Source of the DNA: Pseudomonadota bacterium
GTDB lineage: Bacteria; Pseudomonadota; Alphaproteobacteria; Caulobacterales; Caulobacteraceae
NCBI GenBank assembly: GCA_023434265.1
Contig: JAEYTA010000005.1
Location: 1 to 5,268 of the forward strand
Reading direction: 5' to 3'
DNA: 5,268 nucleotides
The position numbers and the translations under genes are program-made. Each line of letters begins with the position of its first letter. Position 1 is the first letter of the stretch. Shown piece after piece: positions 1 through 4,577 of this stretch. A model generated the notes under the pieces. That model searched no databases, had not been told where the DNA came from, and was given only the letters and a program-made list of their open reading frames with translations.

Positions 1-184
1 CAAAGCCCGCCCAGCCGTCTTCCGTGTTGAAATCGCTGATCGACCGGTTGGTCTCGACGTCCTGCACGTGCCAGCCGGCGTCGATCGCGCCGTACCAGCC
101 GTTCGGCTCGGCAGACGCAGCGCCGGCCGTCAGGGCCAACGCCCCGGCGGCGGTCGACGCCAGAATGAGAGACTTAACGCGCAT
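1..184 (-). CDS. OmpA-like outer-membrane beta-barrel protein, N-terminal fragment (runs off left edge)
   Basis: Only the first 61 codons are in the window. Translation begins at ATG 184-182 with MRVKSLILAS and continues through an Ala/Leu-rich hydrophobic core to an Ala-Ser-Ala motif at residues 23-25, a typical signal peptidase I site just before Glu26. The mature protein opens with EPNGWYGAIDAGWH, which resembles the first outward strand of an OmpA-type eight-stranded barrel: alternating aromatic and small residues right after the signal peptide. A ribosome binding site, CGGAGGG, lies at 200-194 about 9 bases upstream, which supports this start. Known of the family: such proteins sit in the outer membrane and many carry a C-terminal peptidoglycan-binding domain, but that part lies outside the window, so OmpA-like versus a simple porin-like barrel cannot be decided. 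The gene lies downstream of the small zinc-knuckle gene on the same strand, with a 157-base gap that probably holds its own promoter. Confidence 0.75.
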   Translation of the reverse strand, partial: MRVKSLILASTAAGALALTAGAASAEPNGWYGAIDAGWHVQDVETNRSISDFNTEDGWAGF

Positions 185-213
185 TGGTGGATGCCCTCCG
201 CAGCCCAGAATTG

Positions 214-219
214 ATTATG
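214..219 (-). promoter_or_regulatory. Possible -10 element for the OmpA-like gene
   Basis: Read on the minus strand, 219-214 is CATAAT, a 5/6 match to TATAAT. It would give a start near 207 and a leader of about 22 bases that includes the ribosome binding site at 200-194. No good -35 hexamer lies 16-18 bases upstream, so the call is weak. The rest of the 185-341 gap shows only an imperfect palindrome at its right end. Confidence 0.25.
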
Positions 220-341
220 TCGTGACGGCGCACTCACCGCCGCTAAGCTTTCATAACAGCCCCGCTGGACAAGGTCGAGCGGCCGCGTCGCACAACGCCG
301 TTCAGCGTGGCTCCCGGGTGACAGAGCCGCCGGCCGGACGC

Positions 342-527
342 TCAGCCCCCGCCGGTGCGGCCCGTGGCCCGCCCCGTGCCGTCGCACACCGGACAGGTTT
401 CGCCCTCCGGCGTCGCGCCCACCCCCTGGCATTCCGGACACAGCACCGCGTCGACGTGCTGCAGCGACGCCGGGTCGGCCGGATCGGCCGGGCTCAGATC
501 GCGATCGTCGATCTCGTGCTCTTTCAT
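342..527 (-). CDS. Small DnaJ-type zinc-knuckle protein (61 aa), function unknown
   Basis: The 61-residue product starts MKEHEIDDRD. The first half is acidic and low in complexity (DPADPA near residues 15-20). The second half carries two CxxCxGxG motifs: C30-P-E-C33-Q-G-V-G and C45-P-V-C48-D-G-T-G. These are the repeats of the DnaJ/Hsp40 cysteine-rich domain, but with two copies instead of four, enough for a single four-cysteine zinc site. There is no J domain and no substrate-binding domain. The protein ends in a short Gly/Arg/Thr tail. ATG 527-525 is chosen because no in-frame ATG lies just upstream; the Shine-Dalgarno match before it is poor. The gene diverges from argB across 72 bases. 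Annotation pipelines often label such proteins as DnaJ-like from the cysteine motifs alone; a chaperone role is not shown. A rubredoxin-like or RNA-binding knuckle is possible. I am fairly sure the gene is real, because the cysteine spacing is unlikely by chance. Confidence 0.75.
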   Translation of the reverse strand: MKEHEIDDRDLSPADPADPASLQHVDAVLCPECQGVGATPEGETCPVCDGTGRATGRTGGG

Positions 528-568
528 CCCGGCGGAACGGCCCGGCGGCGGTCCGGTTTCATGGTGAC

Positions 569-580
569 AGCCCCGGGGCT
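569..580. repeat. 12-bp perfect palindrome between the zinc-knuckle gene and argB
   Basis: AGCCCCGGGGCT is a perfect inverted repeat centred in the 72-base divergent gap, 20 bases before the argB start. A hexamer GTGACA (5/6 match to TTGACA) at 564-569 overlaps its left edge. It could be an operator for either divergent gene, but short GC palindromes are frequent in DNA of this composition. Confidence 0.3.
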
Positions 581-587
581 TGGCTTT

Positions 588-592
588 AGGGA
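588..592 (+). promoter_or_regulatory. Ribosome binding site deciding the argB start
   Basis: AGGGA lies 7 bases before ATG 600. The alternative in-frame ATG at 561 has only GC-rich sequence without a purine-rich site in front of it, and would add 13 residues with no family resemblance. This favours the start at 600. Confidence 0.55.
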
Positions 593-599
593 CCCGCCG

Positions 600-1526
600 A
601 TGGACGAGACCGAACGGCAATCCGAGGATCGCGGCTGGGCCACGGCGAAGACGCTGGCCGAGGCCCTGCCCTACATCCAGATCTACGACCGCGAGACCGT
701 GGTCATCAAATACGGCGGCCACGCCATGGGCGAGAGCGCCGTGGCGAAGCAGTTCGCCGCCGACGTGGTGTTGCTGAAGCTGATGGGGGTGAACCCCGTG
801 GTGGTCCATGGCGGCGGGCCCCAGATCAGCGCCATGCTCGACAAGGCGGGCGTGAAATCGGCCTTCGTCGACGGCCTGCGGGTCACCGACGCCGACACCA
901 TGCAGGTGGCCGAGATGGTCCTGTCCGGCGCGGTCAACAAGGAGATCGCCCACTGGATCACCATGGCCGGCAAGGAGGCCGACGTGCGCGGCATCGGCCT
1001 GTCGGGCAAGGACGCCGGCCTGCTGACGGTCGAGAAGACCCGCCGCACCAAGCGCGATCCAGACAGCATGATCGAGCACGAGGTCGACCTTGGCTTCGTC
1101 GGCGAGCCGACGAAGGTCGATCCGAAATTGATCACCCGGCTGGTCGAATCCGACGCCGACTGGGTGCCGGTGATCGCGCCGATCGGGGTGTCGGCGAGCG
1201 GCGAGACCTTCAACGTCAACGCCGACACGGTGGCGGGGGCGGTGGCCGGCGCGCTCCACGCGAAGCGCATGCTGCTGCTCACCGACGTGCCGGGGGTGAA
1301 GGGCGCCGACGGGCAGATCATCCGTCAGATGAGCGTGGCCGAGGCGCGCGGCCTGATCGCCGACGGCGTGGCCACCGGCGGCATGATTCCCAAGCTGGAG
1401 ACCGCCATCGCCGCCATCGAGAGCGGCGTGGAGGCGGTGGTCATCCTCGATGGCCGCCGGCCGCACGCCATGCTGGTCGAGCTGTTCACCGAGCACGGCG
1501 CCGGCACCCTGGTGCAGGCGTCTTGA
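600..1526 (+). CDS. argB: N-acetylglutamate kinase (ArgB), arginine biosynthesis
   Basis: This cytosolic enzyme phosphorylates N-acetyl-L-glutamate with ATP, the second step of arginine synthesis. The 308-residue product has the usual family length and the amino acid kinase fold landmarks in order: VVIKYGGHAMG with phosphate-binding Lys37 (34-44), VVVHGGGPQI with the glycine-rich loop (67-76), DGLRVTDADTM with substrate-binding Arg94 (91-101), GLSGKDA (133-139), FNVNADTVAG (204-213), LLLTDVPGV (225-233) and GGMIPK with Lys265 (260-265). The N-terminal helix (about 12-29, ending EALPYIQIYD) and the C-terminal ELFTEHGAGT (294-303) match the extra helix and end signature of arginine-inhibited hexameric kinases such as those of Pseudomonas aeruginosa and Thermotoga. 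Feedback inhibition by arginine is therefore inferred. The start at 600 is preferred over 561 on ribosome binding site and length. Its stop overlaps the next gene by 4 bases. No argininosuccinate or other arg gene is adjacent. Confidence 0.97.
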   Translation: MDETERQSEDRGWATAKTLAEALPYIQIYDRETVVIKYGGHAMGESAVAKQFAADVVLLKLMGVNPVVVHGGGPQISAMLDKAGVKSAFVDGLRVTDADTMQVAEMVLSGAVNKEIAHWITMAGKEADVRGIGLSGKDAGLLTVEKTRRTKRDPDSMIEHEVDLGFVGEPTKVDPKLITRLVESDADWVPVIAPIGVSASGETFNVNADTVAGAVAGALHAKRMLLLTDVPGVKGADGQIIRQMSVAEARGLIADGVATGGMIPKLETAIAAIESGVEAVVILDGRRPHAMLVELFTEHGAGTLVQAS

Positions 1527-2185
1527 TCGACCTGTCGCATGTGACGGCCTGGGTGTTCGACATGGACGACACCCTCTACCCGCGGGAACAGGGGCTGATG
1601 CGTCTCGTGCAGGCGCGGATCAACGCCTATGTGGTCGAGGCGGTCGGGCTGGACCCCGAGACGGCCGGCGTTCTGCAGCGCCAGTTCCTGGACGAGCACG
1701 GCACCACCCTGGCGGGGCTGATGGCCAACTACACCATCGAGCCCGAGCATTTCCTGCACGACGTCCACGACGTGCCGATGGACGGGCTGGAGCCGAACCC
1801 GGCGCTGGCCGAGCAGCTGCGACGCTTGCCCGGACGCCGCTTCGTCTTCACCAACGGCGCGCGGGAATACGCGGGGCGGGTGCTGGAGCGGCTGGATGTG
1901 GCCGACTGCTTCGACGGCGTCTTCGCCATCGAGGACGCCGACCTCACGCCCAAGCCCGCCCCGTCCACCTTCCGCCGGATGATGGAGCGGTTCGGCTTCG
2001 AGCCGCGCTCGGCCGCCTTCTTCGAGGACACGCCGCGCAATCTGGAGCCGGCCAAGGCGCTCGGCATGGCCACCATCCTGATCGGCGACGGCCACGGAAA
2101 GCCGCTGGGCGACCACATCGACCATATCACCCCCGATCTGCTTTCCTTCCTGACCGACCTGACCTTCGAGGAGGCCGCCGCATGA
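1523..2185 (+). CDS. HAD-family hydrolase, pyrimidine 5'-nucleotidase-like (TTG start)
   Basis: The 220-residue product is a haloacid dehalogenase-superfamily phosphatase, subfamily IA. All four motifs are present: motif I WVFDMDDTLYP, with nucleophile Asp13 and acid/base Asp15; motif II FTNG, with Thr110; motif III PKP, with Lys144; and motif IV FFEDTPRN, with Glu168 and Asp169 for magnesium. A helical cap covers about 20-90. The FDxDxTLYP form with the PKP and FFEDT forms is typical of the pyrimidine 5'-nucleotidase (SDT1-like) group, which releases phosphate from UMP, CMP or similar compounds. The substrate is inferred and could be another phosphometabolite. The start is TTG at 1523, overlapping the argB TGA as TTGA. 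Homologues of this group commonly begin a few residues before the WVFD strand, and no ATG fits. GTG at 1541 is the alternative and would remove six residues. There is no clear Shine-Dalgarno, so translation probably depends on coupling to argB. The stop overlaps dapD as ATGA. Confidence 0.9.
   Translation: MIDLSHVTAWVFDMDDTLYPREQGLMRLVQARINAYVVEAVGLDPETAGVLQRQFLDEHGTTLAGLMANYTIEPEHFLHDVHDVPMDGLEPNPALAEQLRRLPGRRFVFTNGAREYAGRVLERLDVADCFDGVFAIEDADLTPKPAPSTFRRMMERFGFEPRSAAFFEDTPRNLEPAKALGMATILIGDGHGKPLGDHIDHITPDLLSFLTDLTFEEAAA
2168..2174 (+). promoter_or_regulatory. Strong ribosome binding site for dapD inside the HAD gene
   Basis: GAGGAGG sits 7 bases before ATG 2182 and encodes the Glu-Glu near the C-terminus of the HAD protein. 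It is far stronger than anything before the TTG start of the middle gene, so dapD can be translated efficiently in its own right while the middle gene is probably made at a lower level. Confidence 0.8.
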
Positions 2186-3033
2186 GCGCCCAGCTGGAAT
2201 CCGTCATCGAGGCCGCCTGGGAGAACCGGGCGGATATCTCGACCGCCACCCACGGCGAGGTGCGCCACGCCGTCGAACAGGCGCTGGCCCTGCTCGATTC
2301 GGGCCAGGCGCGGGTCGCCTCGCGCGGCGCCGACGGCGTCTGGACCACCCACCAGTGGCTGAAGAAGGCGGTGCTGCTGTCCTTCCGGCTCAACGACAAC
2401 GAACTGGTGCGCGGCGGCGACCGCGGCCCCGCCTCGGGCGCGCCCGGCGTCGGCCCGTGGTGGGACAAGGTGCCCAACAAGTTCGGCGCCTGGACCGCCA
2501 ACCACTACCGCGAAGCCGGCTTCCGCTCGGTCCCCGGGGCCATCGTGCGCCACGGCGCCTACATCGCCCGCAACGTGGTGCTGATGCCCAGCTTCGTGAA
2601 CATCGGCGCCTTCGTCGACGAGGGCTCCATGGTCGACGCCTGGGCCACCGTCGGCTCCTGCGCCCAGATCGGCAGGAACGTCCACCTGTCCGGCGGGGCC
2701 GGCATCGGCGGGGTGCTGGAGCCGCTGCAGGCCAACCCGACCATCATCGAGGATGGCTGCTTCATCGGCGCCCGCGCCGAGGTCGCCGAGGGCGTCATCG
2801 TGCGCGAGGGCGCCGTGCTGGCCATGGGGGTCTACCTGTCGGCCTCCACGAAGATCGTCGACCGCGCCACCGGCGAGGTGTTCCGCGGCGAGGTGCCGGC
2901 CTATTCGGTGGTGGTGCCGGGGTCGCTTCCCGATCCGAACGGCGGGCCGTCGCTCTACTGCGCGGTGATCGTCAAGCGCGTCGACGCCCGGACGCGGGCC
3001 AAGACGGGGGTCAACGAACTGCTGCGGGACTGA
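2182..3033 (+). CDS. dapD: 2,3,4,5-tetrahydropyridine-2,6-dicarboxylate N-succinyltransferase (DapD)
   Basis: This cytosolic enzyme transfers succinyl from succinyl-CoA to tetrahydrodipicolinate, a committed step of the succinylase route to meso-diaminopimelate (peptidoglycan) and lysine. The 283-residue product has the normal length. A helical N-terminal domain (about 1-110) holds SRGADGVWTTHQWLKKAVLL and then NDNELVRGG. The left-handed beta-helix of hexapeptide repeats spans about 115-230, with the family signature SMVDAWATVGSCAQIG (149-164), followed by NVHLSGGAGIGGVLEP (166-181), DGCFIGARAEV (191-201) and VLAMGVYLSASTKI (212-225). The C-terminal part VVVPGSLP (243-250) and SLYCAVIVKRVDARTRAKT completes the trimer-forming end. 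ATG 2182 overlaps the upstream stop (ATGA) and has a strong ribosome binding site. It is the last gene of the operon; dapE, sometimes next in relatives, is replaced here by a convergent dehydrogenase gene. The stop abuts that gene's stop. Confidence 0.97.
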   Translation: MSAQLESVIEAAWENRADISTATHGEVRHAVEQALALLDSGQARVASRGADGVWTTHQWLKKAVLLSFRLNDNELVRGGDRGPASGAPGVGPWWDKVPNKFGAWTANHYREAGFRSVPGAIVRHGAYIARNVVLMPSFVNIGAFVDEGSMVDAWATVGSCAQIGRNVHLSGGAGIGGVLEPLQANPTIIEDGCFIGARAEVAEGVIVREGAVLAMGVYLSASTKIVDRATGEVFRGEVPAYSVVVPGSLPDPNGGPSLYCAVIVKRVDARTRAKTGVNELLRD

Positions 3034-3043
3034 TCAGTCCCGC
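3024..3043. terminator. Perfect 20-bp palindrome across abutting convergent stop codons, possible bidirectional terminator
   Basis: GCGGGACTGA followed directly by TCAGTCCCGC is a perfect inverted repeat. In RNA of either strand it can fold as an 8-bp stem with a GATC loop. The TGA of dapD (3031-3033) and that of the dehydrogenase (3036-3034) are the centre of the palindrome. Neither strand has a T run after the stem, so it is not a classical intrinsic terminator; a Rho-assisted end or 3'-end protection is more likely. Confidence 0.45.
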
Positions 3044-4269
3044 GCCGCGAGGCGCACCAGCTTGCCGTCCTGCTCGTCGGTGATCGCCCAGACGGCCCCG
3101 TCGGGCCCCACCGCCACGTCGCGGACGCGCTCGCCGAGGTCCGTCATCAGCCGCTCCTCGCCGACCACCCGGCCGCCCGCCAGCACCAGCCGGGCGATGT
3201 GCTTCTCCTTCAGCGCCGCGACCAGCAGGTTTCCGCGCCACTCGGGGAACATGGCGCCGTCGTAGAAGGTCATGCCGCCCGGCGCGATCACCGGATCCCA
3301 GTAGTAGACCGGCTGCTCCATGCCCTCGCGGGCGGTGATCCCCTCGTTGATGGCCCCGCCGCGGTACTCGATGCCGTAGGCGATCACCGGCCAGCCGTAG
3401 TTGAGGCCGGCGCGGTCCAGATTCAGCTCGTCGCCGCCGCGCGTGCCGTGCTCGATCGTCCAGACGGCGCCGTCGGGGGCGATGGCGACCCCCTGCACGT
3501 TGCGGTGGCCCGACGACCAGATCTCCGGCAGGGCCCCGTCGCGGCCGACGAAGGGATTGTCGGCCGGGACCGAGCCGTCCGCCTCGATGCGGATGGTCTT
3601 GCCCATGTGCGAGCCGAGGTCCTGGGCCTGCGGCCGCATTTCCGCGACCGAACGTTCGCCGAGTGTGACGAACAGCCGGCCGTCCGGGCCGAAGGCCAGC
3701 GACGAGCCGTAGTGCATGGTCCCGTCGAAGGTCGGCAGGGCGCGGAAGATCACCTGCACGGCCTCGACCCGGGTTCCGTCGTCCGACAGCCGGCCGCGCG
3801 CCACCGAGGTGGCGTTGCCGCCCTCGCGGGGCTCGGAATAGCTCCAGTAGATCAGCCGATCGTCGGCGAAGGTCGGACCGACGATCACGTCGAGCAGGCC
3901 GCCCTGCCCGCGCGCGTCCACCGCCGGCAGGCCGGCGACCGGCTCGCCGACGGCGCCTTCGGGCGTGACGAGGCGCAGGCGCCCCGGCCGCTCGGTGACC
4001 AGCCAGCGCCCGTCCGGCAGCAGGGCCAGACCCCAGGGCTCGACCAGGCCGGACGCCACGACCGTGTGAGCAAGGGCGCGCTGCGTGGTCACGCCCGGCG
4101 CGCGGGTCTGGCCGGCGAAGGCCGGTCGCTGGTCCGGAGCGTTGGCCGGACGGGTCTCGACGGGTCCGCCCGCCTGCTGCGGCGCGACGGAATTCGCCGC
4201 CTCCCGGGCGTCGCAGGCGGTGGCGAACGACAGGACGGAAACGGCGGCGGCGAGGGCGATCGGGCGCAT
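3034..4269 (-). CDS. PQQ-dependent aldose/sorbosone-type sugar dehydrogenase, exported
   Basis: The 411-residue product is a six-bladed propeller quinoprotein of the glucose/sorbosone dehydrogenase family (relatives: E. coli YliI/Asd and Acinetobacter soluble glucose dehydrogenase). It would oxidise aldose sugars to lactones outside the cytoplasm with PQQ. Visible landmarks: EPWGLALLPDGRWLVTERPG (77-96), GQGGLLDV (121-128), HYGSSLAFGPDGRLFVTLGE (186-205), MGKTIRIEADGSVPADNPF (222-240), SGHRNVQG (253-260), EHGTRGGDELNL (273-284) and LNYGWP (289-294). By alignment from memory with the Acinetobacter enzyme, His186 matches the catalytic base His144, and Arg256-Asn257 match the PQQ/substrate-contacting Arg228-Asn229. 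The N-terminus is a signal peptide with possible lipobox ATAC (Cys19), then a Pro/Ala/Gln-rich linker to about residue 60. ATG 4269 has AAGGGGA at 4282-4276, six bases upstream. No pqq synthesis genes are nearby, so cofactor supply is unknown. It is a single-gene unit converging on dapD. The sugar substrate cannot be read from sequence. Confidence 0.92.
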   Translation of the reverse strand: MRPIALAAAVSVLSFATACDAREAANSVAPQQAGGPVETRPANAPDQRPAFAGQTRAPGVTTQRALAHTVVASGLVEPWGLALLPDGRWLVTERPGRLRLVTPEGAVGEPVAGLPAVDARGQGGLLDVIVGPTFADDRLIYWSYSEPREGGNATSVARGRLSDDGTRVEAVQVIFRALPTFDGTMHYGSSLAFGPDGRLFVTLGERSVAEMRPQAQDLGSHMGKTIRIEADGSVPADNPFVGRDGALPEIWSSGHRNVQGVAIAPDGAVWTIEHGTRGGDELNLDRAGLNYGWPVIAYGIEYRGGAINEGITAREGMEQPVYYWDPVIAPGGMTFYDGAMFPEWRGNLLVAALKEKHIARLVLAGGRVVGEERLMTDLGERVRDVAVGPDGAVWAITDEQDGKLVRLAARD

Positions 4270-4361
4270 GGCGGGTCCCCTTGGAGGTCGGCGGCGAAAC
4301 GGCTCCGCTGCTGTTACCGTTTCTTCGCCGCCACGTCACGACCGCCGGCGCGCGCGGCGTC

Positions 4362-4390
4362 TTGAATCCCGCTCGCGGCGCCTCTATAGG
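4362..4390 (+). promoter_or_regulatory. Candidate sigma-70-type promoter of the tRNA gene
   Basis: TTGAAT at 4362-4367 and TATAGG at 4385-4390 are separated by 17 bases, each a 4/6 match to the consensus including the most conserved bases. Transcription would start near 4397, giving a leader of about 50 bases before the tRNA. In this GC-rich gap it is the only AT-containing pair with correct spacing on this strand. Confidence 0.45.
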
Positions 4391-4411
4391 CACGCCTCTT
4401 CCGGCGGTCAG
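4383..4411 (-). promoter_or_regulatory. Candidate divergent promoter of the dehydrogenase gene
   Basis: Read on the minus strand, CTGACC (4411-4406) and TATAGA (4388-4383) are 17 bases apart, each 4/6 to the consensus. Its -10 shares the CTATAG core (4384-4389) with the tRNA promoter on the other strand. The transcript would begin near 4376 and have a leader of about 107 bases before ATG 4269. Weaker evidence than for the tRNA promoter. Confidence 0.3.
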
Positions 4412-4427
4412 ACCAGTTCCCGCCGGA
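4400..4427 (+). repeat. Inverted repeat (8-bp stem) in the tRNA leader
   Basis: TCCGGCGG (4400-4407) pairs with CCGCCGGA (4420-4427) around a 12-base loop. A second small palindrome, TCGACG-G-CGTCGA, follows at 4432-4444, ending 4 bases before the tRNA. These could help 5' leader folding for processing, or be by-products of GC-rich sequence. Confidence 0.4.
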
Positions 4428-4448
4428 CCCCTCGACGGCGTCGACCGG

Positions 4449-4525
4449 GGCTGGGTAGCTCAGCTGGTTAGAGCGGTGGATTCATAACCCACAGGTCGGC
4501 GGTTCGAGCCCGCCCCCAGCCACCA
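4449..4525 (+). tRNA. tRNA with CAT anticodon, probably elongator tRNA-Met
   Basis: The 77-base gene folds as a full cloverleaf. The acceptor stem is GGCTGGG (4449-4455) with CCCAGCC (4515-4521). The D arm is GCTC/GAGC with loop AGCTGGTTA. The anticodon loop is TTCATAA with CAT at 4483-4485. The T arm is GGCGG/CCGCC with loop TTCGAGC. Discriminator A and an encoded CCA end at 4525. The first acceptor pair is G-C, unlike the mismatched first pair of initiator tRNA, and the three G-C pairs of initiator anticodon stems are absent, so this is not tRNA-fMet. Elongator Met is preferred over the lysidine-modified Ile2 tRNA by overall resemblance to E. coli elongator Met (GGCT start, GTAGCTCAG D arm), but Ile2 cannot be excluded by eye. 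The pair closing the anticodon loop is A (4480) opposite C (4488), a mismatch. It lies between the dehydrogenase and the RTX gene. No T-rich terminator follows. Confidence 0.95.
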
Positions 4526-4540
4526 CGCCGCCTCCGCCTC

Positions 4541-4570
4541 GCCCGTCCCTGCTGCGCCCGTCCCCGCTGC
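4541..4570. repeat. 15-bp imperfect tandem repeat downstream of the tRNA
   Basis: GCCCGTCCCTGCTGC (4541-4555) is followed at once by GCCCGTCCCCGCTGC (4556-4570), one mismatch, and a third partial copy begins GCCC at 4571. It fills most of the 52-base gap between the tRNA and the stop of the RTX gene. Function unknown; probably a slippage or duplication product. Confidence 0.75.
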
Positions 4571-4577
4571 GCCCTTG

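Noticed and set aside
564..590. Promoter GTGACAG-N12-GCTTTAGG for argB in Caulobacter style
   Set aside because: The -10 matches its consensus poorly (three of the informative bases differ), and the start would fall at or within a few bases of the argB ATG, making the good ribosome binding site useless. Not annotated as a promoter.
24..599. Open frame extending argB upstream by 192 codons
   Set aside because: It overlaps the signal-peptide gene and the zinc-knuckle gene on the other strand, has no kinase-family resemblance, and would give a 500-residue ArgB against a family norm near 300. High GC keeps the frame open by chance.
342..1496. Long minus-strand open frame covering most of argB
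   Set aside because: It is antisense to a certain argB and its composition is typical of a GC-rich shadow frame (His, Gly and Asp repeats). Only its last 61 codons are a plausible gene.
3011..4393. 460-codon minus-strand frame and a 388-codon plus-strand frame over the dehydrogenase
   Set aside because: Both are Arg/Gly/Ala-rich shadows. The frame at 3034-4269 matches the quinoprotein family along its whole length.
4449..4525. tRNA end as an attachment site for an integrated element
   Set aside because: No integrase gene and no second copy of the tRNA 3' end appear in the window; the flanking genes look chromosomal.
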